Source: Zanthoxylum bungeanum
Lineage: Eukaryota > Streptophyta > Magnoliopsida > Sapindales > Rutaceae
Direction of reading: 5' to 3'
DNA length: 64,000 nt
Assembly: GCA_019454045.1 (NCBI GenBank)
Contig: SKCR01026805.1
Coordinates: 20,372 to 84,371 of the forward strand
Shown here: positions 37,140 to 48,370 of the stretch, one piece after another
Layout: every line of letters begins with the position of its first letter
How positions within the stretch are numbered: position 1 is the first letter of the stretch
Made by a program: the position numbers and the translations under genes
Notes under the pieces: model-generated
Database searches by the model: none
What the model was told of the DNA's origin: nothing
Seen by the model: the letters and a program-made list of their open reading frames with translations, nothing else

Positions 37140-38250
37140 TCATTTCAAGGATTCTTGAGCCGGATGCCATCCAGCTATTCCAAAAGATAGGCACCCGACC
37201 TGATGATTTCCACCACCTTATATGGCATTTCCCACTTGGCACCTAGTGAACCTTCTTCAGGCTTTCTGGTATTCAAAATCACTTGTTTTTGGACTAAGTC
37301 TCCAAAGAGGAAAGATAGTACCCAGACCTTCTTATTATAAAAATGGGTCATCTTTTGTTGATAGACTGCCATCTTGACCGCCAACCTCTCTCTTTTCTCC
37401 TTTATCAAGTGGAAGTGGTTCTTGACGAGCTCTTCATTATGCCCGCTCTAAAAAATATTGTACCTGGTGGGTCTCCATTATGATATCTGCTAGGATGACT
37501 GCCTCACATCCATAGGCCAAATAAAATGGGGTCTCTCCCTCGGAGTCTTTGCAGGCTGTTCGATGTGCCAACAAAACCTTTGGAAACTTTTTAACCCACA
37601 AACCATTGCAAGACCCGAGCCTCGCCTTAAGGTTAGCCTCGATCGTCTTGTTAGTAACTTGACTTGCCCATTGGACTTTAAATGAGCAGGTGAGGCGAAC
37701 CTTAGTGCTATCGGAGATCTTCAAAAAGCTTCCCGAAACCTTTGATGTCGAACTGTTTCCCATTATCGGTAATAATAGCTTGGGGAATCCCGAATCGGTA
37801 AATGATGTTCTTCCTGATAAAATTTGTTACCTTCTTCTCTGTAATAATAGACAGCGGCTCGGTTTCCACCCACTTGGTGAAGTAATCAACGACAACAATT
37901 ACATACTTGGCCTGACCTCGACCAACTGACATCTGCCGAATGAAATCTATCCCCCACTGGGCAAATGGCCATGGACTAGTCAATGTAGTCAACTGCTTGG
38001 ATGGTTGGTGTGGTATATTGGCATTCTTCTGACACCCATCACAGGTCCAAGCTACATCGGATCCGTCCTGATACATAGTTGGTCAAAAAACCCTTCATCA
38101 ATGCCTTATGTGCAATCGACTGCCCTCTGACATGGCTATCATAAATCCCTTCGTGTATTTCCCTAAGCACATAGTACGTTTCCTCGGGCCCAAGACACCT
38201 CAGGAATGGTGTCGTATACCCTCTCCGATACAAAACCCCATCTATCAAGC
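37140..38250 (-). pseudogene. Integrase of Tat-type element
   Basis: In minus-strand order: an N-terminal zinc-binding region (DGVLYRRGYTTPFLRCL, HEGIYDSHVRG, CDGCQKNA), then the core (WGIDFIRQMSVG... YFTKWVETEPL... GIPQAIITDNGKQFD) with two catalytic Asp visible. The third acidic position appears as Gln in WASQVTNKTIEANLKARL. A C-terminal segment follows (FYNKKVWVLSFLFGDLV... GAKWEMPYKVVEI). At least two frameshifts separate the parts (near 38060 and 37720), so it is inactive. Order pol-RH-aRH-INT fits Ty3/gypsy. Confidence 0.85.
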
Positions 38251-38263
38251 ATAACTTTGTACT

Positions 38264-38890
38264 CTAGTACTTTATCTTCCTCGGTTCCTTCTTATCTTCA
38301 AGCACCTCCCCTATCTCCAAATACTTCATGATCGGATCCATCCATGAGGTTTTGCCCTCCACATCTACCTCTATGACTTCTGGTTCTCCTACACTTCTCA
38401 CATGTAAACAGCCCAAAGGGATAGTCCGGGGGGTTCTTAACTTAATAGATGATGTCATCCGGGCAAGAGAGTCTGCCTGGTGATTGCTTTCCCAACCGAC
38501 TTGCTCGAACAACACATTCCTCATCCCTAACTATTTTTTTCACCTCGACCTAATATATGATCATGTTCAGCTCCCTCACTTGGAAATCATCATTCAACTG
38601 CTGGATGGATAATTGTGAGTCACTTTTTATTGTCATATCCCAGACCCTAACTGCCACGTAAAGTCTCAACCCGACCAGGATAGCCTCATACTCGACCTCA
38701 TTATTGGTTGCTCCGAAGGCAAATCTCAAAGCATACACTAGCTCTTCCCCTTCACTGCTTTGGAGGATCATCCCGACCCTACAGTCCTGTGAACTGACTG
38801 ACCTGTCCTCAAATAGCTCCCACTTGGCTTCTGCCACTGCTAATACTTGAGGCCCCGTGAACTCGGTAAAAAAAATTTGTCAGTGTATGC
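38264..38890 (-). pseudogene. Second RNase H-like domain (aRH) of Tat-type element
   Basis: WELFEDRSVSSQDCRVGMIL, SSEGEELVYALRFAF, ATNNEVEYEAILVGLRL and IKSDSQLSIQQLN match the additional RNase H-like domain found after the retroviral-type RNase H in Tat elements. The conserved NNE-EYEA and SDSQL signatures remain, while the first DG-like Asp position is altered. The linker 38264-38524 (VGWESNHQADSLARM) matches the end of the domain. A frame break lies at about 38540. Confidence 0.85.
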
Positions 38891-38984
38891 CCCTTGATTG
38901 CCACCCTAGGTAATAAGATATATCATACTCGCTCAGCTCCACCGACCATTTCACCAGTCGACCTGAGACCTCCGGTTTATGCAT

Positions 38985-39250
38985 GATCTATCTTATGGGG
39001 CGGTCGGTGTAAACCCTAATAGAATGGGCTTGAAAATAAGGCCTCAACTTCCGTGACCAAATACATGGCCATAACCCCATGGGCTGGATATCGGGTTTCT
39101 GCATCCAATAAGGCCTCACTAGTATAGTATATTGACCTCTGGATTCTTGCCATAGTATTGAGCTTAAAGCATATTCAGAAACAGCTAAGAACAGGAACAA
39201 AGTCTCACATGAGATCAGTTTTGCTAGTAGAGGGGGCTGAGCCAAATACT
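38985..39250 (-). pseudogene. RNase H domain of Tat-type element
   Basis: LAKLISCETLFLFLAVSEYALSSILW followed by a frameshifted KLRPYFQAHSIRVYTDRPIR is the standard RNase H that follows RT in gypsy pol. A deletion or frameshift around 39100 joins two frames. Confidence 0.8.
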
Positions 39251-39287
39251 CATTCAGCTCCTAGAATGCATCCTCAAATTCGGTCGT

Positions 39288-40330
39288 CTAGCTGGCCTCA
39301 TTCTTGGCATTCTTAATCAACTTAAAGAAGGCGTGACACTTGTCGGTGGCCTTAGAGATAAACCGATTCAATGCTGCCACCCGACTTGTCAGGCTTTGTA
39401 CCTCTTTCACTGTCCTCGGGGAATTCAACTCTAGAACGACTTTTATCTTCTGTGGATTTACCTTTACACCCCGAGCACTGACCATGTACCCTAAATATTT
39501 GCCCGAAGACACCCCAAAAGCACACCTATCTGGATTCAGCATCATATTATTCTTCCTCAATAATTCAAAAGTCCCCCTGAGGTCATCCAAATGATCTTCG
39601 GGATTCTTGGTCTTTGTAATCATGGCATCGACATAAACTTGCATTTTCTTGCTAATGAGTGGTTTAAATACCTTGTTAACCAACCTTTAATATGTGGGCC
39701 TTGTATTCTTTAACTCGAAGGGCAGCACCTTGTAGCAATAAACCCCCTAGTCAGTGATGAGGTTGTCTTCTCCTCGTCTTCAGGGTGCATTTTGACCTGG
39801 TTATACCCCGAGAAGGCATTCATGAAATTGAGAAGTCCATGACATTTCGTGGAATCCACAACTGGTCCACCTTCGGGAGTGGAAAACTATCATTTGGGCA
39901 AGCTTTGTTTAGGTCGGAGAAGTCCACACTCTCCACTTCCCCTTGGCCTTTTTCACTAAGACCATATTGGATATCCACATCGGGTATTTCACTTATCTGA
40001 TGAAACCAGCATTAAGCAATTTCTCAACCTCCGCTCGTATCGCCTCGTAGCATTCCTGATTGAAGATCCTTCTCTTTTATTTTACTAGCTTGTGAGCCCG
40101 ATATCCTGCCAATCAGTGACTGATGAACCTTGGATCAATCTCGGGCATATCTCCTGCCTCCAAGTAAAAATGTCAGCATACCCCTTAAAAACTCGAGCAA
40201 TCCCTGCTTCAGGTTCTGTTCCAACCCTACTCGGACCTTGATAACCTTCCTGGGGCCGAAGAGCTCTGCCAACTCTAATTCTTCTCATGCTCCCAACTGA
40301 CTGGGGTCCTCGAGTTGAGGGTCTAGGGAC
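39288..40330 (-). pseudogene. Reverse transcriptase of Tat-type element
   Basis: The N-terminal part near 39960-39700 is recognisable but has several stops (VKKAKGKWRV, LNKACPNDSF-like, FHECL-GV in place of FMDAFSGY). The 39683-39288 frame holds VYVDAMITKTK at the active site, where YVDD is expected, and then DDLRGTFELLRKNNMMLNP and FLGYMVS-like segments. The active-site Asp to Ala change and the stops show loss of function. The region 40330-40085 carries the upstream linker (YADIFTWRQEICPRL). Confidence 0.85.
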
Positions 40331-40373
40331 TCGACCCCTATGTCTTCTTCCATTTTTTCCTTTATCTTCTTGA

Positions 40374-41062
40374 TCACCTCCTCATACAGAGCATTTCCTT
40401 GGAGACGGTGGTAAAATAACTTTTTGTCGTCCTTTGGCTTCCGCAGACTACCCCAACTCCATCTCGAGTAGGGAACTTCAATTTCAAGTAATAGAAGGAC
40501 ATAGCCATCTTCGACTTCATCATGAAGGGACAACCCACAATAACCTGAAAGTTGCTCATACAGTCGACCACTGTGAAGTCCATCACCATGGTCCACATAT
40601 GGGGCGGTCTCAATTGTCACTACTAGTTTTTTATTCGGGCCAATGGGACAATAGTTGCATCCCCAAACCTATATAACGGTGTCGCATCTTGGGTCACAAT
40701 GGCATACTCCACACCCAATCACTCCATAACATCATTGGAGATTATGTCCACTGCACTCCCCGGGTCTACCAAGATTTTATCCACCTCGTCCCCTCCAATC
40801 ACAGCCTTGATTATCAATGCATCATCATGAGGGTAACTTACACCCTTAACATCTTCCTATGTAAATATGATGGGGACAGGTCGACCCCTTTAAACCCCTC
40901 TGGGCCTTCTCTATTATCAGAACCTCCGACCCCCCTAATCCTGTAATAATTCTTCATGGCCCGGTTTGAGTCCCTAACCAATATTTTCCCCCGACAATAG
41001 TGAACATTTGTCTCGGCTTTCTTCGTTGTCGGACCATTATGCTTCTTGATCAATGCATTCAT
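40374..41062 (-). pseudogene. Protease region of Tat-type element
   Basis: MDFTVVDCMSNFQVIVGCPF, SFYYLKLKFPTRDGVGVV and GSQRTTKSYF correspond to the C-terminal side of the gypsy protease and its link to RT. The N-terminal side (about 40620-41062) is frameshifted and the catalytic DSG-like site is not clear. Confidence 0.65.
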
Positions 41063-41376
41063 TCAAGTACTCATTTTGCACCAAATTTTCCACCTGCTCC
41101 TGCAGGTCTCTGCACCACTCCTCTGTGTGCCATCTCAGATTGTGGTGTACATAGCATGACCTCTCGTTTTTCTTTTCTGAGGGATACTTCCTCAGGTCTG
41201 ATTCAACCAATAGACCCTTGTCTTGGACTCCTTGACTATCTAGGCCAGAGGTCTGTTCAAAGGCGTGTATACTGCCCCTCCTGCCACATGGTTGACTAAG
41301 ACAGGTGCCCTCCTATATTGGGGCATATTATTATCCTGCATCGGTCTGAACTCCTTCTATCTCAAGGACGGCCTCC

Positions 41377-42072
41377 TTACCTCCCCACTCGGACCATTTT
41401 AATTTTCAGGCCTGACCATTCTATGCTTTTGAGTACTCCCTCCTTGGCAGTCTTCTCTTCTTCTTCTATCAAAACAAACTTCCTCTTCAGCTCTAAACCC
41501 GTGTCATAGTCCGACACATCCTGGATCCTCAAGTGAGTCCATAAATTTCCGACCTTAAAGGACATTTTAAAACTTTCCAATGCCTCCTTGGACTCATACG
41601 CCTCGATCTTCAGCACTATATTATGGTACATTTCAACAAAGTTCTTCAGTGACTCATCATCTCTTTGCTTTATCAACCTCAATGCCCTTACTATTTTCCT
41701 CGGCACACAGGCCCCTTTAAAATGTTGCACAAAATACTTCCTCAACTGAGAGAAGCTACCGATGCTCCATGGGGTCAAGGTTCTGAACCACGAGCTTGCT
41801 GACCCGCCCAGAGTCAAATGGAACACCTTAAAGATGGCCTCTCCCACCATCCCTTGGACCTCCATCACTAAAACAAACCTCTCAACATGAGAATTAGGAT
41901 CAGTATGGCTATTGTAAACGTCAATGGAAGGCATGGTGAATTGCCTCGGAAACTTCGTTGCTAAAATCTCCTTCGTAAATATGGAGACTGTCTCTCCATC
42001 CTGGCTGTCTCTCATCCCCTCTTTCATATTTTCTTCCCACTTCTTCATCTCCTTCCTGAACCAACTGTTCAT
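41377..42072 (-). pseudogene. Gag of Tat-type element
   Basis: 231-residue open frame beginning MNSWFRKEMKKWEENM, with the retrotransposon gag core: FTMPSIDVYNSHTDPNSHVE, VFHLTLGGSASSWFRTL, IGSFSQLRKYFVQHFKG, LRLIKQRDDESLKNFVEMY. A C-terminal zinc knuckle is not seen in frame. It is the longest intact retroelement frame of this copy. Confidence 0.85.
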
Positions 42073-42589
42073 CTGGTTCTCGGAGTTATCACGCTATTTT
42101 CCATGAGCTTCCCCATATTTGCCACATTATGCACGATATCTCATGTGATTGGGGATCCATCACTCTTCCCCAAGGTGTACCCCACAGTTATTTTTTATAA
42201 AACATAGGGTTGTTGCTAGAAGACTAACGATTTTCTGTCATCCTCCTCTTCCCAAAACTCTCATTCCTGTAGAACTCCTCCACCTATGACTGCTAATCTT
42301 ACTCTTTGGGCATTCATTCTTCTGTCTTCATCATCATACTCATCAACCCCAACAGCCCTCTTTCATCGGGCTATCTTGTCTCTCCTCCCACTTGGACCAG
42401 CTTCAATTCGTTCCTTGTTTCTTTTCTCTAGTCTTTCTAACTTCTCCATCATATTCTGAAGAAAGGCTTGTTAACTCCCTCTCATTTCTCATTTTTCTTC
42501 CATCAATTTCATTATTGTAGATTTTGAAGACTTGTGGTTCCCCTATTCCGTCACCGTCTTAATACGTCTATTGCTTTTTATCCTGGTAT
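42073..42589 (-). other. Leader and gag N-terminal region of Tat-type element
   Basis: Lies between the PBS-like site and the long gag frame. Stop-containing but gag-like coding flavour. No other gene recognised. Confidence 0.4.
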
Positions 42590-42608
42590 CCCCACAGACG
42601 ACGCCAAT
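42590..42608 (-). other. PBS-like site of Tat-type element
   Basis: On the minus strand, ATTGGCGTCGTCTGTGGGG directly follows the LTR end. It resembles the TGGCGCCGTCTGTGGG sites seen after the LTRs of plant gypsy elements. The cognate tRNA is not assigned. Confidence 0.6.
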
Positions 42609-43472
42609 TGTTGATGACCGATTTTCATTCCAAGGAAAAATTCAGAGACTTACTCCTCGAACAATCTTCCCCCAACTGTGAATTTATTTGGTTTATGGGG
42701 AACCAAAAGTAAACTTAGCAGAAAAGGTAAACACACAGATGAAAACATAGGATATAACGTAGTTCGGCGGAATGGATCCAATCTACGTCCACGGGCACAA
42801 AGAAATGAAATTTTTTTATACGTGGTCGGACTTGACCGACCATTTTTTACAAGTGATCAAGTATGACCGAGCTATTTTATCACTCTATAGTACTAATTGT
42901 TTCTCTCTTTCTTACAATACTTCGAGAAAAATTTATTAACCTTTAGAAAAGTGTTCTCAACCCTTTTATATACTAAGAAAAACAACATTGTTCCACCATC
43001 CTCATGACGTCAGCCATGTGAACCTACTGCTACCAAATAGGCTCTCTACCCCATATGTTTCGCCAAAAGTAGACTTGTCATCTGACATTTCATTAAGTCA
43101 TTCTATTTGGGCACTACCACACGTTACATTAATAATGTCAGCTTGTATCCATCTGCTCACGCGGTGGCGTGAGTTAAAAGATAACCCTACAAATTGCTAT
43201 CGCTCTTCTTCACGAGGTCGGATGACTGAGCTGAGACTTTCCCGCCCCTCCGAACTATGTTGATCGGGTCAGATCCGAGGTCCCCGACTACCAATCTTCT
43301 TATATATTGGTGCTCCTCGGGTTGGTCAGGTAATATAGATCAGGCCCAATAATTCAGCTGGATTGGTTAGCTTTGAGTGATGTCCTCGAACTACAGTGTT
43401 CTAAACTTGAAATTCCTTGCATGCCCTTCTCAATCCGCTGTCAAAACTTTAGCCCAAAAATCACCATCAACA
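42609..43472 (-). mobile_element. 5' LTR of Tat-type element
   Basis: 864 bp, TGTTGATGACC...ATCACCATCAACA, with an 8-bp terminal inverted repeat TGTTGATG/CATCAACA. Aligns with 8284-9147 with many substitutions. The minus orientation is set by the PBS-like site and gag next to its low-coordinate end. Confidence 0.85.
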
Positions 43473-43498
43473 GAGACTAACTAAACTAAACTATTTAT

Positions 43499-44036
43499 TG
43501 TTGGCGGGATATGTGTTGTAAATCTAATTTAACATGCATAATTCAAGAAATTGAAAAAAATAATATGCAATTGATTGAAACTTAGAAAAACCTGAAAAGG
43601 TTGAAGATGATTAAAACTTGGTCCAGGTCGAGATAGATCTCTGTCCTTAAGAACTTATCAGCCCCGTCTCGGTGCTCTACGGATTTTATGGCTAATGTTC
43701 TCCCAAGATAACCCGGATTCTCTTGTTCAAGGGACACACCTTAACAAGATCTCGAACTGAAGAAATGGAGGAACTCTCTCTACTCAAACAATATGAAACT
43801 CAACAAATGGATGATTTTCGGATGGATTTTCCCGTGAGTAAAAGGATTATAGAAGCCCTCTTATAAATGCATGGAAGGATGTCAAAAGGACACCCTTTGG
43901 TTGGGGTGTAATCCTCTAAGGGTTATACCCCTCCCATGCAAGTTCTATCCACATGGAGGACATGTCCCTATGGGGTAGCATCCAAGGGACATGTCCCTCC
44001 TCCATCCATACTACAATATTAGAAGAATTTTCTACA
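43499..44036 (-). mobile_element. 3' LTR of the 43499-56405 copia element
   Basis: 538 bp. Reads TGTAGAAAATTC...GCCAACA on the minus strand. Just outside it (minus strand) is AATTATGGGGGAT, a clear polypurine tract. Contains a TATA-like CTTATAAATGCATGG region near 43860. Confidence 0.9.
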
Positions 44037-44612
44037 ATCCCCCATAATTCTTCAAATATTCATGCAGACACTTGAGAGAGTTTCCGTGAACTAAAGTCGT
44101 ATCAAAATAGGTAGCTTTCGCCTTGAACCTTTCCTAGTGAATGACAATCAGATTTACTTGGCAAACCAGTGACCCACAGTCTTGAACTGTTCTGCCGTTG
44201 GTGTAAACCAAGATAACTGCCAACATACAACTTTACTTCGACCATTTCCCGTTCTACGGTTGTGTACATTTCGGCCCTGAACAACGGTCATGGATTCATC
44301 AAGTACTTTAGGGTAACCCACCTTTAAAAGTTCCCATGGAAGCGGCCTCACTGCTCACTTGAAATGGGTGATCTACTATGAAGAGGTAATCTGTTTTTAC
44401 CCCCATTAGGACTCATCTCCTAATATAGTGATCATTAAAATCCTTAGCTTATCCTAACCTTGACAAACATCACTCTACGTCATTATCGAAATGGGAAAAA
44501 GTACATAACTCTTCAGTGCTTGGTTTGAATTGCACAAAGTTTCTGTTGTCCCTTTTGAACCTAGAACTTGGGATCTCTAGTCAGCTATGTTGGGTTTCCA
44601 CAGTGACATTTC
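44037..44612 (-). other. 3' untranslated part of copia element
   Basis: Lies between the RNase H end and the 3' LTR, with the polypurine tract at about 44037-44050. No protein recognised. Confidence 0.5.
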
Positions 44613-45192
44613 TTAGATTATAGGCTTCAAGCCAATTCCCCTCGATGACTTCTCAACTTGCTCTCTAGGTAAACCTTTAGTTAGTGGATCCGCTAGGTTT
44701 TCCTTCAACTTCACATAATCGATCGTTATTATGTCACTTGAGAGCAGTTGACGTATGGTATTATGTCTCCGACGTATATGTCTAGACTTACCATTATACA
44801 TTATATTTTGGGCTCTCCCAATAGCCGATTGGCTATCATAATGTATGCTAATCACTGGCACCGGTTTGGGCCAACTAGGAATATCCTCCAGGAAGTTTCT
44901 AAGCCATTCTACTTCTTTCGATGTTTTGTCTAATGCTATGAACTATGAATCTATAGTAGACCGGGCAACACAAGTTTGCCTCGAGGATTTTCATGCCACG
45001 GCTGCATTAGCAAGTGTGAAAACAAATTCACTTGTAGATTTGGAATCCACTATATCAGATATCCAGTTAGCATCGTTGTATCCTCTAGAATAGTATGATA
45101 TCTCTCATAAAGTAGACCATATTTTGAAGTTTCTCATACCACAAAACTCTTACTATGGCTTTCCAGTGGTTATATCATGGATTACTAGTATA
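44613..45192 (-). pseudogene. RNase H domain of the 43499-56405 copia element
   Basis: In minus order: a frameshifted DANWISDIVDSKSTSEFVF (near 45070), the AVAWKS-RQTCVARSTIDS segment (near 44970), then IHYDSQSAIGRAQNIMYN, KSRHIRRRHNTIRQLL and ENLADPLTKGLPRE, ending with IGLKPII and a stop at 44613. These are the typical C-terminal blocks of copia RNase H. The DSQSA catalytic motif remains. At 45192 the sequence is cut by the inserted LTR element and resumes at 51156. Confidence 0.85.
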
Positions 45193-45197
45193 TCTGT

Positions 45198-45808
45198 TGT
45201 ACGGGCCAAATTTGGTCCAAGGGTAATTTCGACCTTTCGCCTCAGGTCCACAGCTAAATGCACCCCCGAAATCCCCTAACCGAACCCAAAGACATTGAGC
45301 AGGCCCAGGCTCGGAGAAACACTATGCCCAAAGGCCGATACCTACCCTTTAAATGCCAACCCATGAAACGTCCAGACCCATAACTGCCCATCATGACTGC
45401 CCATAACTGCCTCTTCATGACTCGACTGTTACTAACACCCAAAACGTAAGACAATTAAGGCATCCATGAGTCCCACCTCGAATCACCTATAAGAGGAACC
45501 GAAGTCCATAAGAGAAGTGGTATTCAAGTTGTTCTATTGATAGCTCAAATAATGTTCTCTCTATAAATCCTCTACCTACAGCCTCCACGGTAGCTGACAA
45601 GAATCAAGGTAATCTCTGACCCTGCTCCTCCTTCTACGGTATTAATAGCTCACTTTCATTACTAAATTGAGCGTCGGAGTGCCCCCGGCACCCACCACAC
45701 CGGTGGGTAGTCTACTCCCGCTCACTATACCTTTGTTTTACAGGATCGCTAATGCTTTCAACCTACAAATTCTCAATTGTGGACCTCAGACGAAATTGAG
45801 CGTCCACA
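45198..45808 (+). mobile_element. 5' LTR of the LARD-like element
   Basis: TGTACGGGCC...GAGCGTCCACA, 611 bp, the same length as the right copy. A TATA-like CTATAAATCC occurs near 45560 on plus. Confidence 0.9.
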
Positions 45809-45809
45809 A

Positions 45810-45828
45810 TTTGGCACCCACAGTGGGG
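45810..45828 (+). other. PBS-like site of the LARD-like element
   Basis: TTTGGCACCCACAGTGGGG one base after the LTR matches the TTTGGCGCCCACCGTGGGG type common in plant gypsy elements. This sets plus orientation and hints at a gypsy helper. Confidence 0.65.
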
Positions 45829-47229
45829 CCTTAGCGATTCATAGCAGGTAAGGATCTCTCAGTCTACTATTCTTAAGACACAGCCAACCACGGCTTCTAG
45901 CAGTGAGCAAACATCATATCATGTGGCCACATAACTGGAAATACTCCAAGAACGATTACGCACCTCGGAAGAAGGGAATCAAGCCATGCGAAGCTCCAAA
46001 ACAACCCTCCAGAAGCAATTGGAACAAATCTCATCAACTTCCCAATCAACTTTTCCAGCTTGTCACTTACTAAAAATCACAATCGACACTCCACATATGA
46101 GGCATGACACTTGTCTATGAACTCGTTCGACGTAAGAAGAAAAAAGTTCTGGCTAGAGTTTGAGGTTCCACTCCATACGACAAGGAAGAAATCCTAGCTA
46201 TAGGCTAAGGTTCTAGTCGACACGATATAAAGAAAGGGTTAGCTATTGGCCGAATTTCCATTCGACACGATAGACTCGGCTTACAGAGGATGCTCCAAAT
46301 GAAGATTTGGCATGAGACAAATGAGCCACGAAAGCTTTCTTTTATACCACTCACAATATTTTGATTGGAAGCTCAAAACCTGCATTGAACCGGTTCATCA
46401 TACACCATGACCCAATGTGCCGTTTGTAAAGTTAAATTGATCAATGATTACCAGCGACTGTTCGGCTTCCTCCAAGCCATACATACTGCACTAGCTTGTC
46501 GTGTGAATATTCTTCAATATTCCGTGATGATATTTTATGATCAGTTGCCATTATTTTGTTTTTTTTAAAAAAAAAAATCAATCAAGCCCACTTCAGCCCA
46601 CTTGTAAAAACAACAATCCAAAAATAACCCTTATTATGTCACAGCCAATGGATCATCAACAATCATCAAAAATAACCTTAAGCCCAGAACAAGCCAAAAA
46701 CTATAGACAAGCTCAAAAAATCAGGTTATCATCCCAGCATGCGGATCACTCGCCAAAACTACATTCACACAATTGAAGTCGTATGCAAAAGCGCATCCTG
46801 TAAGCAAGCAAAATTCGAAGAATAAAGTCCTCATGCTAAATACAAAATTAAATGACCCACTTGTCATACACGCTTAGGTAAATTTGAGCCTACTTATAAA
46901 GCTATCCATGTGATGTAGACTGAACTTCATCAAAGTACTACAATCCATGCACCATCCACGTGGAGGAGCTTGCAGGAAGGGGTCCACCACACGCAAAGTG
47001 GAAGCTCACTTCCTATTTTTTTAAAAAAAAAACTACATACAATAATTGGCCCACTCCAAATGCCAACAACCCACAAATGCATAAAGCCAGCCTACCATGA
47101 GCAAGACTGTAGGCTGAACAAGAAAGACCTATGAAGGAAAGAATCTCAACGCTAGACTTTTACTAAATAATTGACTCACTGCACGATATGCATAAACCAA
47201 ATTTGTCGGCTCGAGTATCCTCCGCCGAT
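45829..47229 (+). other. Left interior of the LARD-like element
   Basis: Stop-rich. A segment near 45900-46080 has a gag-leader flavour (SSEQTSYHVAT, LRTSEEGNQAMRSS) but no domain. No gene can be supported. Confidence 0.4.
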
Positions 47230-48370
47230 ATTGACTTTTCATCAACTGCTAACGTCGTCGTCGAGTCAGAGACTAAATCTCGTTACAAAAAAAATGGCAG
47301 AGGAGTGAGTACCAGCGTGCCAGGGATTTTGTAAGGAAAAATCTCGACAAAAACATTTGTCTGTCGTATGAAGGATGGAAATTGTGTTTGGTTCTCTGGG
47401 AGGATATATCTTTTATTCTGGATATTGGGATTTACGGTTTGGATGAGTATATTATAAAGCTTGTGGGTGGTTCCATTGAAAATCACTCCTGGTTCCCAGA
47501 CGATGTGGGACTCGTGAGAGGTCTTCAGGCTTAACTTGTTGGAACCTGCTAGTGGGTAACTTCTTGGGCCATCTTGGGCTTGCCACAGTTTCAATGTGGC
47601 TGCCTTTTGTATTACGTGGGCTACTTTAGGCCCACAAATAAATGCATGTTGCCTTTGGGCATGTTTCGGTTGGCATGCGTGTGGGCTGACTTCCGAAGAC
47701 TGGACGCTAAGAAGCACGTGGGCTACGTTTTTCTTGCCTGATTGACGTTTTAAACACGTTATGAGCACGTGAGAACGTAGAGTGTGTGCGTGATCCAGGT
47801 AAATAAGTGCATGGTTTGTTTTAAAACGATGGTTGTTACTCAAGTTAGTGTGGGTGGTTGTGACTTAGACAATTGGGCCGGTTTCATACTGAGGCTTTTA
47901 GGCCTTACTGGACTGCATATTGGCGGCTAACTTGCTTCTTGATCGTGATTGGAGTGCACTGGCGCATGAGCTGGAATCCGTGGCCTGCTGTGACAATGAA
48001 ATGAGCTGGCGCGAATGAGGTTTCAACCTTATAGTCGCACTTGGTTGGGGAATTTCACTCCATGCGTGAATGGACTGGTTTTGTTCTGCCGACGTGCACG
48101 GCTAGTTATGTTGGGTTCTGCCGATTACGTTTGTACTAAAAACACCTTTTGGAATATACTTGTAACCTTCAAAAAAAAGTCAGGGATTTTGTACAAGTGG
48201 GGAGAATTACAGTAAAGATTGGCGGACAAGATGGTTTTTGTCTGAAGACGAAGTGCTTTCGTATTCACGGACCGGATAAGATTTCGATGAATCTGGCTCA
48301 AGATAACGGCGTTAGAGTGATCGGTGAAGATCTACTTAGGCTTATCAGAAAAGGCAAATTGAAGTAGCCA
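47230..48370. other. Unrecognised open frames in the LARD-like element
   Basis: On the minus strand an open frame of 186 codons spans 47843-47283. On plus, 47327-47530 reads DFVRKNLDKNICLSYEGWKL and onward, and 48149-48367 reads KVRDFVQVGRITVKIGGQDG and onward. The two plus frames share a VRDFV/DFVRK-like word. I do not recognise either product. They could be captured host sequence or chance frames in sequence that is more GC-rich than its surroundings. Confidence 0.3.

Larger units (their letters stand above)
8284..43472 (-). mobile_element. Decayed Ty3/gypsy Tat-type element with nested insertions
   Basis: Proposed outer element. The LTR at 42609-43472 is followed on the minus strand by a primer-binding-like site, then gag, protease, RT, RNase H, a second RNase H-like domain and integrase (42072 to 37140), then tandem repeats, an antisense ORF relic, and a similar LTR at 8284-9147. 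Dual RNase H and an antisense ORF downstream of pol are established traits of the Tat lineage. About 25 kb of the span is later insertions. Weak point: the LTR flanks (AGGGC at left, GAGAC at right) are not a clear 5-bp duplication, so the two LTRs could belong to different copies of the family. Confidence 0.55.

Noticed and set aside
39785..41299. Plus-strand open frames across the gypsy pol region
   Set aside because: They are shadows of the minus-strand RT and protease, which carry the recognisable motifs.
8284..43472. A TSD for the outer Tat-type element
   Set aside because: The flanks AGGGC and GAGAC do not match. I kept the element as a hypothesis with lowered confidence instead of claiming a TSD.
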